DNA of 64,000 bases from Glycine soja (GCF_004193775.1 NC_041008.1:8076731-8140730); one strand, 5' to 3'. Shown: positions 13,801-25,786, counted from the stretch's first letter. The notes: a model not told the origin generated them from the letters alone. Translations and numbers: made by a program.

Positions 13801-14850
13801 TCTGCAAATTCATTAATTACATGACTATGAGCTTCAGATTTTCTCTCTATCAGCAGCCCCTGTATATGTTGCTCCTTTTAAAAAAGGGCCAATTACAGAT
13901 AAATGACGATTCGAGTAATTTGCAGGGACACTCAAAAAAGCGCAATTTTTTTTCATGAGCCAATTATTGAACTTTGATTATATGTATGTAGAGAATGTGA
14001 CTTGCACTATCAAAATTATATTGTGCGATATGACAAACAACTGATGAAGAGCAAACCATATATTATAATAATTAGCTTGTGATTAGCTTCGACTAAAATC
14101 CAACAACATAAAGAGCACCATAAATGTGATATATATATACTTTTGATCGTTCAGCACAGTGATTGGCACTATCTATTAGAGATCACAAAAAGGAAAATTA
14201 AAACAATGTGATTAACTTATATGATCATCTACGATAATTCAATTTCTTTCTATCAATTTGCTGCCCCATATATGTATGTACGTGCCAACTCTAACATTGC
14301 CCTGAAAGGTTATGTGTAGCATTAATCCATGAATTAAGTTCTCTAGGATCATCAACACCACGTCCTATTGGAAATTTAGAATAATGCACATCCTACCGTT
14401 TAATTTTATTTCTTAAAAGTACTTTTCTCACGGCTACTTTCAACAAAGAGCACTTCAGAGAATCACAAATTGGTTGCAGTGCACCTACATTTAAATTTCC
14501 AAATTAAAGTTAATCACACATCATTGGTTAGAGAAAGAAAATCGGAGAGCTAAGAAATAATGGGTATCTGGGTCTCTCTTTGTCCCTCTTTCCAAACCCT
14601 AAACATTCTTTAGAATTAATAAATCTAGTTGTTTCTTACTAGTTCAAGCCGATTATCGAGTTACATATACTTCCACTATATGACAAAGGAATCTCAGTGG
14701 GCGCCATATATTCCACCATATTTTTCTCTTTAATTAGGAACCACTTAGAACAGTATGCATGTCACCTTGAAGCACCTGCATACATTCAAAACGTGATTAG
14801 ACATTATTTTGTTGAAATTTGTCTTTAATTTCTTTCTGGTTGGATTTCAA

Positions 14851-14854
<4 letters not shown>
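10858..14854. other. Intergenic AT-rich sequence, nothing recognised
   Basis: I see no open frame with coding character, tRNA-like box pair or bounded repeat. The content is AT-rich unique-looking sequence with short homopolymers. Confidence 0.5.

Positions 14855-14906
<52 letters not shown>
14855..14906. repeat. (TA)n microsatellite, about 52 bp
   Basis: Uninterrupted AT/TA dinucleotide tract. Confidence 0.95.
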
Positions 14907-14909
<3 letters not shown>

Positions 14910-15959
14910 CAAATAAAAAAATGTTTAGTTTAATATTGGAGGTGTTATCAATGGGGACATATATATCGTCTGCATAATTGCAAGTTTAAATGCAAGATTG
15001 TTAATAAAACAGTTGTACAGTAAACAACTAAGTGAAACGCATGAATAATTGATAGGGATATATATTGAGATATTGCATCTTATTTGGATGACACACAAAA
15101 TAGAATATGTAAGTAGTAGTGCGAAGAATTTCTTCTTCTTTTTTTTTACAAGAGTGAAAAGAATTTCTAGTTTCTTTTGCGTCACCAAATTATATTATAA
15201 ATTGCGATGATTTAGGAAATAGCATGAGTGGATGATAAACTACAACTAAATGTGAAATGACATGCAAAAATTTTATTTGCTAAAATCGAATTTAATTTTA
15301 TCCCTTGTATATATTTTAGATAAAGAATTAAAATTATATTTTGCTCAATTTTATTTTACAACCTTAAAAGTTATTTGAAATGATTTGCAATAATTTCTTT
15401 TTTAGAAAAAAAAACAGTTAGGTAAACATTACCAGGTTTAGAAAGCAAAACTAATTAATTAATGAGAACGAAAGTACAATTATTGAATTTTTGTTCCCAT
15501 TTAACGAATCTTGTGTGAGAGTCGTGTCATCCAACTGGAAGAATAATTCTGAAGGAGGTTGAAATTAAGGTCCTCAATAATAACGGGTTAACTAAATGGT
15601 TGTAGCTTCTTCTTTTTGCTGAAAGCTAAATGGTTGTAGCTATTAACATTTTGATTAAAGCTTCATTTTTTTGTGTACATGCACCTTACAGTGAGGGCAA
15701 TTTTTAAAATAAAAGCAATTAATAAAAAAATTAAACAAACAATTAAGAATGTTAATTAATATCCCCACCTTAATTAAATATACATTGTTGATAAAAGCAA
15801 TTAAATCTAGATTGATGATTGATGCATCTTTATATCATGAGTTTAATTTATTTTTTAAAAATATATAAGAATGATAGTGGGAATTTATCCCCTATCGGAA
15901 TTTGAAAAAAGTATGGAGAAAATTGAAGAAATTGGGCAACCCAAAAATCTGGTCTAAAG

Positions 15960-16050
15960 AAGAAGGACACGTGTTAGGACCATTTATTGGGCCACCCTTT
16001 TAAACTTGGATCTGGCCCATTGAGCTTCTTATTTTGGAGACATTTTTTAT
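15960..16050 (+). promoter_or_regulatory. Possible orphan promoter fragment (G-box plus GGCCCA/TGGGCC motifs)
   Basis: A CACGTG core in gacacgtgtt is followed within 60 bp by attgggccac and tggcccatt, which are site II-like TGGGCC elements in both orientations. This combination is typical of plant promoters. No intact gene starts nearby; gene fragments begin about 1.4 kb further right. Motif matches alone are weak evidence. Confidence 0.3.
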
Positions 16051-17268
16051 ATTTTCTTTTAAGCCTTGGGGTCCACTTTTTCAAGCTTTGCTTACAGACA
16101 GGTCCTTAATGAAGTTTGGGAGAGGAACTACAGTATTGGAAAAAAAAAAGAAAAAGATTGGAATAAAAAGAAATTGAAATACAGAATATTTCTTAATCAA
16201 ATTATTTTTACATATGCTCATCTCATATTAATTGAACTGTTAACATGGAACAGATTTTATGCATTTCATATGCATTGGAAAGTTCAAATAATTTTTATTT
16301 AGTGGTATATATTTAGTTGTATTATCACATCCATGATTTTAAATTACGGTTGCACTGTGATGAGTCAAAAAATCTTTACATTACAAAAGAAATATGACTG
16401 ATGCAATTGTAATTATGATCATAATGTGGTTACAATGAGTTGAAATATCTTAACTACGTTTCCACAATTACGATTAAAGAACGATATTTAAAACCAACTC
16501 ACATCACATTCCTTATGTTTTCATTGTAATATTATATGAACATGATAAAAATTTCTCCTTATCATTGTGCTATACTGCAGCTATGTGGCTTCAAATAAGA
16601 CCCGTATGATGCTCCTTTTTCCAAACAATTTTTTATATGTTGAAAAAAATATTATTGTTCAATGGAATAGACCATGATTAAGATATATTAAGATAATATA
16701 TGTGTAAGTTTTTGTTGACACGCTTAAATATTTAAATTAGGTCCCTCGTACTGCTACTCTTCTCTGTAGAGATTTACAAACGGTTTTAGTATATAGAAAA
16801 GTTTAGGATTAGAAATATATCAATAAGTTGAGGTTGAATTGTTGAAAGAATAATTAGATCGATATGACAATATTTTGTGATTTGTTGTATATAGATCAAC
16901 TAGAAAAACAAATAAAAGTTAAACTAACTCAAATTGAAGCCCAACAGACCAAAAAATGGTTTCTATGTGCCTCTTAAAACTGCTGTAGTGCTGTACTATA
17001 CACTAAACCACTTCGATTTTTTTTTTTATTCTTTTAATAGGAATAGATAGCAATAACTCGACCACCTTGGTTAACTATGTTCTTATTTTGCTGAAAGTTA
17101 TCTGTTGGGGGACATGCATCTCCTATAGTAACAGGAGCTTAATAATGGACAAATTCACCACTCTCTATGACACAAGGATCAGATTTTAAACTTCAGGTTC
17201 ATAAGTTCGTGGTAAATACTATTGTCACCTGGGAATAATTTTCCCTCGTCATTAGTTATTAATTTGTT

Positions 17269-17363
17269 GATTTAACATGTTCATATTTGATTTTTATTAT
17301 TATTTAGCATATTTTGATTTAACATGTTCATATTTTGTCTTTTTTTTTTTAATTTAGCATATT
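17269..17363. repeat. Two-copy imperfect tandem duplication, unit about 47 bp
   Basis: The string gatttaacatgttcatattt followed by a T-rich segment and atttagcatatt occurs at about 17269-17315 and again at 17316-17363, differing mainly in the T-run. It looks like a local slippage duplication. Confidence 0.7.
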
Positions 17364-17413
17364 GGATCTTGTCAAATTGACTTCTGTGCTATTTGGAAAT
17401 AGGTGGACCAACC

Positions 17414-17935
17414 CGTTTCCATTAATCCTCAACATTATGAAAGAGTTACTGCAGAGTTGAAGGTTCCATAATCTAAAGTTACTTTCACCAAATTGAGCAA
17501 GCTTTTAAAAATTAAGGGGGATTTTATTTAAATTTGTATTTATTTATTTGCAGACACACTGTCTCTGGCTGCAAATGTTCTTCTTAAATGCAACCTACTA
17601 GATCAGAATTCTGATTTTGACGAGTGTGCACAAGCCTTTGGAGATCTTAGAGAATTGGTGCCTTGAAGATGTAGTTACTTTCATGGACCCGGAAAATCTC
17701 GATGCTGATGCAAAAGTTCAAAGTCTATATGATGAATATTTATGGCTAGCCAGGTTTTTAATAGTTTTATTGGTTTGCCATCGTTAAACTACCACACTTA
17801 GAAGTGGGCTTATGACCCAAACTACCAAATATATATTAACAGTTATCATCTTTTTTATTTGCAACCCTGATTCAAAACTTTATGAGCCATCTTTCCACCG
17901 TTTAGTCCACCCTACACTTGACAAGGTAAAAAGAA
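17414..17935 (+). pseudogene. Exon-like fragments of an unrecognised, probably decayed gene
   Basis: Three segments read like exons with splice-like edges. The first, 17414 to about 17463, follows ...aatag, encodes VDQPVSINPQHYERVTAELK and ends AAG|GT. The second, from about 17554 after ...tttgcag, encodes TLSLAANVLLKCNLLDQN and onward. It then hits a stop (GLRELVP-type end near 17666), but continues in another frame as EDVVTFMDPENLDADAKVQ up to a donor near 17752. The third, about 17860-17925, encodes NPDSKLYEPSFHRLVHPTLD before a GT. The frame break suggests a pseudogene, although alternative splicing could explain it. I do not recognise the family. Confidence 0.35.
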
Positions 17936-17980
17936 GTTATATCGTGCATGTAATGAAATTCATTTCTTATTGGATTAACT

Positions 17981-18147
17981 ATGTTTTTTAATTTCAAAAC
18001 TTTTTCAAGTTTTCACTTTTAATCGTTGATAAAAAAATTGACTGGTGTTACACACTTTTTTCTAGCATATCAAGACTAGTTAATTTTTTTATTAGGGACT
18101 AAAAGTGAAAACAAGAAAAACTTCATAAACTTCATAAACTAAAAAGA
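17981..18147. repeat. Small inverted-repeat (foldback/MITE-like) element
   Basis: A left arm around 17985-18045 (…caagttttcacttttaatc…) is the imperfect reverse complement of a right arm around 18083-18146 (…actaaaagtgaaaacaag…), separated by about 40 bp. A small direct repeat, cttcataaac twice, lies in the right arm. The composition resembles short legume MITEs. The target-site duplication was not resolved. Confidence 0.5.
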
Positions 18148-18342
18148 AATCGGTTTTAATTCTCATACATTCTTAATTTAGTCTCTATGCATGTAGGCAT
18201 TCTTAATTTGACACAAATTAATTATATGTTTAACTTTATTAATATAATTATATCTTTAATAAAGATGACATAAGAATGACAGGGGCAGTATTAGTGAGTT
18301 GCCTGCTCCACATAATGGAAATAAAAAAAAAAGGTTGTTTAG

Positions 18343-19103
18343 ACTTTTGTCCTGTCTAAACGATGGAAGGATCTTTGCAAACGTCTCACATTGATTTCTA
18401 GTTATCTATATGATAAAAAGTGTCAGCAGGCTAAAAGTTTTGAGAAATTTAAGTCTAGTCGAGATCACTCCTATTCCTTACTTAATCTTACGAATGAGAG
18501 TTGGATTGAGGCTGAAGCCCTGGATAAAAATTGTGATTTCTACTCCAAATCTTAATTCTTTTACTTACATGGGTTTTGTTGGTTACCAACTCTTCTCCAC
18601 GTGCAATCTTTAATTTCTTTCCTTGGAGAAGTAAAAATTGGGATGGGAAAAGTTTAATTATCATAGGATGGCTGCAAGTGCTTGCCGACCTAAAGATATT
18701 GACAATTGGTTTGGGTGTCATTCAAATAGTACTACTTGTAAGTTGTAACTTACTTTAGTATATTTTCACCTCTTTATATTTTTAATGTTCATAACATGTC
18801 TGCATTCATGTGTCAAAAATTTTGCCTGTACTTATAGTCTTGTATTTCAAAATATTCATTTTAAAATGTCTCCAATTCACTATAATTGTGTATGATATCT
18901 TAAATTTCATTTCGATGAGAGCTCATCCTTTGCGCTTTGTTAGATTGGAGTCCTTGATAGTGGACAAGCCTTTATTTTCAAGCAAATCTGATGAGAAAGT
19001 AATCAAAGTAGTGGAGTACTTGCTTCAAAACACTCCAATGCCCAGAATTGATATCATAAGAAGTAAGAAGTGCTTACCAAAGAAAGAACTAAGAAGTGCT
19101 TAA
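18343..19103 (+). pseudogene. Decayed F-box/LRR (FBD-type) protein gene
   Basis: From 18343 the frame reads TFVLSKRWKDLCKRLT, which matches the second half of plant F-box domains (usual form TCVLSKRWKDLW). It continues to about 18537, then shifts frame to ISTPNLNSFTYMGFVGYQ, a typical F-box/LRR β-strand segment. Another shift gives FLGEVKIGMGK, followed by stops. From about 18920 a further frame reads HPLRFVRLESLIVDK then EKVIKVVEYLLQNTPM, like the C-terminal FBD/LRR region. The N-terminal F-box half is missing, and at least two frameshifts plus stops break it, so no SCF substrate adaptor can be made. Such F-box families expand and decay quickly in plants. Confidence 0.65.
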
Positions 19104-21674
19104 ATGATATCCATGCTTAACTCTTCAGGCAGAGAGAATTTTACCAACTTTTGTCTATTTTATGCTTACCCTCCTCCTTGTCCTAAATTTTTTTTTTACA
19201 TCAAATTATAGGTTGCTATATTGTAAGTGCCTTGTTTCTAATGGATGTTATAAATTTAAAATTTAAGAAACTTATGCTCTCAAAACAAATCTATTTCTTT
19301 TTTTTTCCTAGTAACTGCACCCCTTGTATTATATGTGTTCAAGCTGTTGTTGCTCAGTTTGTGTTGTGTCATTCAAGTTGCTTATGATGTGACCTGCGGG
19401 TGCAGGTATATATTACAAGGGTCAAGGGTTAGATATAGTGCCTTGTATTCTTCGTAGGTACTTTGGAGAGAAATTTCGAAATGGTTGCTACACGTAGTGA
19501 TGTGAGTTATGAATGATCAAATAAATAGTTCCTTGTGATTGAACTAAGGCTGGAAGGGATATCTTATAGTTGAAATGGATTTGAGATTGGGCTTTATCTG
19601 TTTTTTCTTTCCCATCATCCTTTTCCTTCAATTTGTGAATTATTTTTTTGTCTTTCTTAAACTATGAAAATTTTAAATTGATAGTCAGTCTGCAGAAGCC
19701 ACCATCTTTCTGCTGCTTGGTTGCTAAATATTTGACATATTTGCCAGAATAAAAATGTGTGCTCAATGTATTTATTTTGGACAATTTAATTTGTAAAGAC
19801 TAATAATTTAAAATTTTCCTATAGCATTCTTCTTTTTCTTTTTTTTTTAAGACTGGAACATTTTTTAATAATCAGAGGCACTTGCCCTTACATCAAGATC
19901 CAGAATTGACATGGCCAGAGGCAGGACCTCTTCTAGCCAATACATTTACTTGTTAAATAAAATATTGAATTTTATATATACTTTAAAATATTAGATACAT
20001 TCCATATATAATACATTTTCAATAAGGGTCTTGGAGGATTAATAGAAAAATATTACAGGAGGATACAACTCGTCTGTAAATGATTTGCATCGAAACTGGC
20101 CAATCTTAGCTATATGTTGCGGGAGAAGTTGGTTAACAGAGAAACAATTACTTAAGTCTTAGTTTCAATTAAGAGTTAAGTTATGTACCCAATATTTTGT
20201 GAAAATAATAGATCTTAAACATTATTTTGAGTTCAAGTTGGATATAGCTTTAGTTTGTCATGATTTTGATGGTAGCTGAGAGTTGTTGCCTCAATCTTTT
20301 CTGTTATTGGTTTTAACTTTTAATTCTGTTTCGTGAGTACAGGCTGAGCAATTTTTCAAATAAAAAAATTAGCTCTTCTTTTTTCATATTTTTTTAAACA
20401 TCTTGTTTCAAGAAATAAATAGCTTTTCCAAAATCTTGCTTTTAATCTATAGGCTAATTTTAACTTATAAAAAAATAAAATTAATTTTTTTCTTCTTATT
20501 TTTTTTCTGAGTACTAACGGAGAAAATTATCCAATTAAATAATCAAAAAGTGAAATATTGAACTAAAATATGATACAAATGACAATATTTATTAAAAAAA
20601 AACTTTTACTGTGATGATCAAATATTTTGACTTCCTTAATATAATATTTTTTATAAAAAAAAGTTGAGCTATTAATATAAATATTATAAAGAATATATAT
20701 TACTTCATATTAATAAAAAAAAGTTGATATATATTATCAATAAATTATACCATAAATATTTTTTTATATATAAAAATTAAAGATACATACGTATGAGAGA
20801 TTATAATAGCATGTTGAACTAATTAGAAACTCATAATATGCCATAAATGCATTACATTATATCGTTAGTGTAAATTTATAATAATAATAATAATTTACTC
20901 TTCGTTCGTTAAAAAAAAAAAAGTGATACGAACGATGACATTCCTAACACCCAAAGGTAAATAAATGACCTTTTATTCAGTGAAATATTGTAGCTAGAAA
21001 TACATTGATTGATCGGTAGCTGAAATGTGTACATTATGTTTTGCAGTTCAATTTTTATACATAATAAATAAACATGATAGGAGCAAATATGTATTGGACC
21101 AAAATTGTAACAATTTAATTAAGCATTACTCAACAAAACTATTTGATTTATTTACAAACATGAATATGAATTTTACTCAAATTGTGTATATCTTTAAAAG
21201 TTTTCTTACGAGCAAGAGATTTTTTAAATGGAACACAAAAGATAATTCGATTATTATAAAGCCAAGAAATATATTGAATCGCATATTCACTTTCTTTTTC
21301 TCAACTAAGTGATTTATCACAGGAAAGAAATCTTTACTAATTTAAAATTCGATCAAGAAGTAAGTAAAACTTAATCAAAAATGCTTTCTATTAAGGATCA
21401 AACTTTAATACTACTTAAACCATTCAACCTTAACTTTAATATACTAACCACTTATAGTCAATCACTTGATTGTTTATTGACTTTAACACAGCATAAAAAA
21501 GTAAGCAACAAATAATTGTAATTAAATTTTAACAAGTACATTATTATTTAAACATTGAATCACTCATTTGTTTATACATTTCGTGATCCAAATAGTTCAT
21601 TTAATTTATATATTTCATTACTTTTTTCATCTTAAAAAAAGTGTTTTTCTTAAGTTATTTTAGATAGTATATGA
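19104..21674. other. Intergenic AT-rich sequence, nothing recognised
   Basis: I see no supported gene. Simple-sequence tracts include ATA trinucleotides near 20880. Open frames such as that at 21025-21312 are AT-driven, with no recognisable motifs. Confidence 0.5.
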
Positions 21675-22824
21675 AGAAATGGAGAAAGTAATTAGGGGTG
21701 TAAGCAAATCAATTTTGGGTTGGATTTGGTTAAACTTGTGATCCAACCCATATACATGATAATACATACACACATCCTAATACAGGTATTATAACACTAA
21801 TTTGCAGAACTAAAAGTTCCAAGGACAATCTATATTCAATATTTTGAACAATAAATTGTAAGCATCCTCTATTTCTAGGGAGACCTTTCGTTAGTTGGCT
21901 TCACTGAGGTCTGCAAATCCCACATTCTCTTTTAGCCTCCTTAACCTTCCAATTAATTCTTCAAGGGAATTAAGGTCATCACTCGCAAACCATCTTTTTG
22001 AAGAGCATTTTTCTTTGACTTAGAGATATACTTGCTCTCCTTGGGCAATCACCTCAATAGAATTTGATTTGATAAATATGAGAACAAATCAGATGAAAAC
22101 AGTACTGTCATTCCAGTCATGATAACAGTCTTCATTGTTTGGTTTGCAAAAAATAGAGAACACAACTAAATATTCCAGATGTTGTATGGACTACAACTTA
22201 GAGTATATTTGGAAGACAAATACTTACACAACCTGAAAACATGAAAGTTGCTGCATGAAAAGGAAAAGACTTGGTCTCGTATGGATGTTAAAAGTTTCCA
22301 CAGTCAATCAGAAATGTATTTGTCATTGAAATCTTAAAATTTTATGACAATTTAGTAGTCTATACCTACTGAAGAAGTGGAGTTATGTAGGCAGGAACAC
22401 AAAAAAGATCATTATGCAATGAATATTGGAACAATGGTTGAAATAACAAGTTGCAAACAATATTTGTTGATTGTTGACACTAATGTGCTCTGAACATGTT
22501 GCATTGGAAACTCAACAAGATGTGCAATATCAACAAATCATAAATGCTATTCTATATAGACACAATGCAAATGTATCGAAAAAACATGTATTTTAAATCA
22601 GGACTATTAGTCTTTGAAAAACTACAACAATAAAATATTAAATCAGTCTTTCTTAAATAAAACGGTATAAAAGTTATGGTTAATGATATTCTATAATAAA
22701 TCAATTTGTTTGTGCATTGTATAGGCTCTAATACTAGTAACCATATGATAGAAATGGAGAAAGTAATTAGGGGTGTAAGCAAATCGGTTTTGGGTTGGAT
22801 TTGGTTAAACTTGTGATCCAACCT
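21675..22824. mobile_element. 1 kb segment bounded by 75 bp direct repeats
   Basis: The string agaaatggagaaagtaatta and the following ~55 bases, including taggggtgtaagcaaatc and gggttggatttggttaaac, occur at 21675-21749 and again at 22750-22824 with only about two or three differences. The inner sequence (about 21750-22749) is different in character and contains a coding-like fragment. The repeat itself starts with TAGGGGTG, similar to hAT-family termini. Insertion of a 1 kb piece into an older element, or a duplication with later loss, would both explain it. Confidence 0.5.
21891..22019 (-). pseudogene. Gene 3'-end fragment of unknown family
   Basis: On the minus strand the frame from 22019 down to a TAA at 21893-21891 is open and has coding character. 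It contains SKRWFASDDLNSLEEL and then IGRLRRLKENVGFADLSE, a charged, likely helical C-terminus. Upstream in the same frame is a stop, and no exon with a clear splice signal was found. It lies inside the 1 kb segment bounded by direct repeats, so it may be a captured or transposed gene end. The family is not recognised. Confidence 0.35.
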
Positions 22825-24639
22825 AATCAAACTTGAATTGGTTGGTTTGGATCAATTTCCTAAGAAAAAAATGAAATTCAATTCAAACCAACCTATTTGT
22901 AAACGGTTTGGGTTAGGTTGGGTTAATGGATCAAAACATTTAATTTTATTTTTTCTTTTTTTAAATGAAATATTTTTTATAAGCTAAAATTTGTATTAAA
23001 TGAATTAGACAACTATTTCTTATTAAAAAAAATTGTGATGTTGTTACACCTCACTCCACTTCATTGACTCCTATCCATCTATCTATCCATGAAGAATGAG
23101 AAATTAAGCATACCATATTCAAGATAAAGAATTTCATTAAGTATGATAGGGATGAATTTCAAACATTCTTTTCTACCAAAATCAATGGGATATTATGATA
23201 CTTACTGTTTGTAAATAGATCCTAAATATTTTTTAAAAGTTCATTTGAAGTGATTTCAATCAATAAAATCCTTGTTACTTTAATTTCGAAGATTAAGAAT
23301 GTGTTAATGCTTACTCAATTTAGGTTGATAAGCTTATATAATTAATAGTCAATATTATTTCATTTTTTTAAAATTTTAAAATATATATTATATATTACAT
23401 ATATTAATAATAATAATAATTTAATACAAATTAATAGGTTTAGATGTAAAAATTTATTACCCAATTCAAAATTCAATAAATTTGATTGATTGTTTGAATT
23501 CGGATTTACTTCAATCAGAAAAATATATAATAACTCCTGGTTACCTAATAACACACGAAATGTTCAATAATTTTCATTAAAACTTCTGGTATATAAGACG
23601 ACAGATGAGAGGAACTTCACATCACAACTCCACGTCCATAAACGCAGCATAATAAATTAGTTGCATGTGATATAAAAGAAAATAGTCCTATTATTTTATT
23701 TTTCGAGTATCGTGGATCATTAACAGTCGCAATTTTTTTTTATAATATATAATAGCAAATCACCACATACAACAAACAATTTAGCATGAATCTGTGGCAC
23801 TATTTTTTTTTTTATCTACCGAGACAATGACTTTCTTATATTAACATTTTGCCAATTGACAGGTGCCACATAGTCTTTTGACTATGCTATCCAATGGCTC
23901 AAGCGCACGTCTTTAACTCTAACAAATAGAAAAAAAGAGTAAACAGAGTTGGAATATTCTTTTCAATTGTTGGATTTGTACTTTGAAAAAGTGCATATTC
24001 TCTCTTGTGTGTCTTAGAAATGCCGACGGGGATGGGTTCTATGATTAGAGGTTCATATCATTATTTATTTTAGTTGTGCTTTCACGCACACTTTTTTTTT
24101 TTTTGAAGTGTACAAACTGCAAATATAAATTGTGTAGAGGCAATAATAAAGTATTGGCTTAGGCGAAAGTCTAATTATTATTATTGGGCTTTAAAACTTC
24201 TTGGATCGTGTCCATTGTATTGGACCTCCCCGCCGAAGGGTCAATTTGAAACATTTTTTATTTGTATGAATATAACATCAATATTTAAAAAGTAATAGAA
24301 AATAACTATACCAGTTTTTTTTTAAAAAAAAATATGTATAAATGATATTTTTTTTAATCTGATTTCGAGTTTTTACCTGATACGAAAATTTACAATAAAA
24401 AATAAGTATCAATTATTATTTATTAATGTTCGTTAAACATAATAAAGATCTATATGCATATAAAACATATGTGTTTCTCGTTTTCACCATTTGGCTATAA
24501 TTAATTATTTTTCATTGCATCCCACGCTATGATTTTGTCATCCAGGGGAGTGAAGTAAAAAGTATATTGAATAGTATTTATTAATATTGATAAAACCTGG
24601 ATTGCATATTAGTTTTGAGTTTTATTTTATATAATAGCA
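22825..24639. other. Intergenic AT-rich sequence, possible transposon remnants
   Basis: The portion just right of 22824 continues with ggttggtttggatcaatttc and ggtttgggttaggttgggtt, which is G/T-rich subterminal-like sequence. Beyond that I see only AT-rich DNA and short TAA repeats near 23405. Confidence 0.4.
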
Positions 24640-24810
24640 TAGCATAACAGGGACATCCACGTGGTGGAGCCAAAGTAGTAATGGAAAGTCATGGGTTCAG
24701 CGTCCACCACAACGCTGTGTGACAGTGCAGCACCATATCGCCGCTCATCAAACCCATCATAAACCAGAGATAAATTCTTGGATACGCTTCCATCTATAAA
24801 TTCGTTTCTC
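24640..24810 (+). promoter_or_regulatory. Possible orphan promoter (CCACGTGG palindrome and TATA-like box)
   Basis: A ccacgtgg ABRE/G-box palindrome lies at about 24658-24665 in a locally GC-richer stretch, and a tctataaat TATA-like box about 130 bp downstream near 24792. No reading frame with coding character follows. Motif evidence only. Confidence 0.25.
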
Positions 24811-25096
24811 CCACATATTGTAAAAAGAATGCTATTAAATCAGATTCATTAAGAAATAAAAAATAGATTAAGTATTTTTTTTATAGAAATTATAAAACAA
24901 AAATATTTATGACATAATTTTATATATTTTAATATAAAAAATTCATTTTAATTCCTTGACAGTGTAATTAGCATTTGTCTTATAACAATATCTAAAATTT
25001 CAAGATTTATGTTTTTCATTCAAATATTAAAAATTTATCTTCTTTTATCGCATTACACACTTTTTTTATTTTTCCTATTTTTAATTAGATATGTAA

Positions 25097-25483
25097 GGAT
25101 GTGTTTGATTTAAATTTTTATTTTTATTTTTAAAATTGTTTTTATTTTTAAAAGATTAGAAATCTGAAAATATGTTTGGTTTGACTTTTTGTTTTCTACT
25201 TTTAAGAAATAAAAATACTGAAAATATAATTTCAAGAAAAAATATATTTTTAGATTTGTTTAAAATTATATTTTTTGTTACCGCATTTTTATTCTACCAA
25301 AAATAAGATTTCTAGTTTCAATTGAAAACATTACAAATGAGATTTTATTGTTTTCAGATTTTAGTTCATTTGAGAAAATATGTTCAGTGCAAATGAAAAC
25401 AAAAATTCAACCAAACACGTTTTCATCACCATTCTCTACTTCCGATAAAAATAAAAATAGAAAATAACCAAATCAAACACCCC
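25097..25483. mobile_element. Tourist-like MITE, copy A (387 bp)
   Basis: The element starts GGATGTGTTTGATTT and ends AAATCAAACACCCC, imperfect terminal inverted repeats, and is flanked on both sides by TAA (25094-25096 and 25484-25486). A 3 bp TAA/TTA duplication with such termini is characteristic of PIF/Harbinger-derived Tourist MITEs. The interior is AT-rich and non-coding. It is clearly related to the copy at 61248-61639 in the same orientation, including the shared internal string aacacgttttcatcacc / aacacattttcatcacc. Confidence 0.85.
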
Positions 25484-25559
25484 TAAATTAACATAAAAAA
25501 TATAATAATTTTTAATAAACATTTATGTGTATAATTTTGTAAAGGCAAGGAATGGGATG

Positions 25560-25780
25560 GTGGCACGAATCATGTAGTGGCCCCCACGTGAGTTGCACAA
25601 GCCAAGGAGGCGTCCCCAGCTGAAAGGCGAAAAGACGGTGGAGTTTGTCCCATATATGAGGCGTGGGACCCACTTCCTTCATTATTTGAAAGGATGGTGG
25701 GTCCCGCATTCTCCACAAGATGACGCGTGTCGCTTGAACCCAGCTGGCTTGGCTCCCACATGATTTCTCACGTGCATCTC
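25560..25780. promoter_or_regulatory. GC-rich island with clustered TCP-like and G-box motifs
   Basis: In an otherwise very AT-rich region this patch holds CACGTG at 25585-25590 and 25769-25774, the palindrome GTGGGACCCAC at 25663-25673, GTGGGTCC at 25697-25704 and acgcgt near 25720. GTGGGNCC is the consensus bound by TCP factors, and CACGTG is bound by bZIP/bHLH factors. Overlapping open frames on the minus strand (25512-25761) are likely by-products of the GC content. No gene is attached that I can see. Confidence 0.4.
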
Positions 25781-25786
25781 TTTTCT

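Noticed and set aside
16066..16302. 78-codon plus-strand frame after the 15.96 kb motif cluster
   Set aside because: It lacks an ATG at its start and turns into Lys/Asn-rich AT-driven sequence.
25512..25761. Overlapping minus-strand frames in the GC-rich island
   Set aside because: They overlap each other in two frames, have no domain, and are explained by local GC content; I favour a regulatory or relic interpretation.
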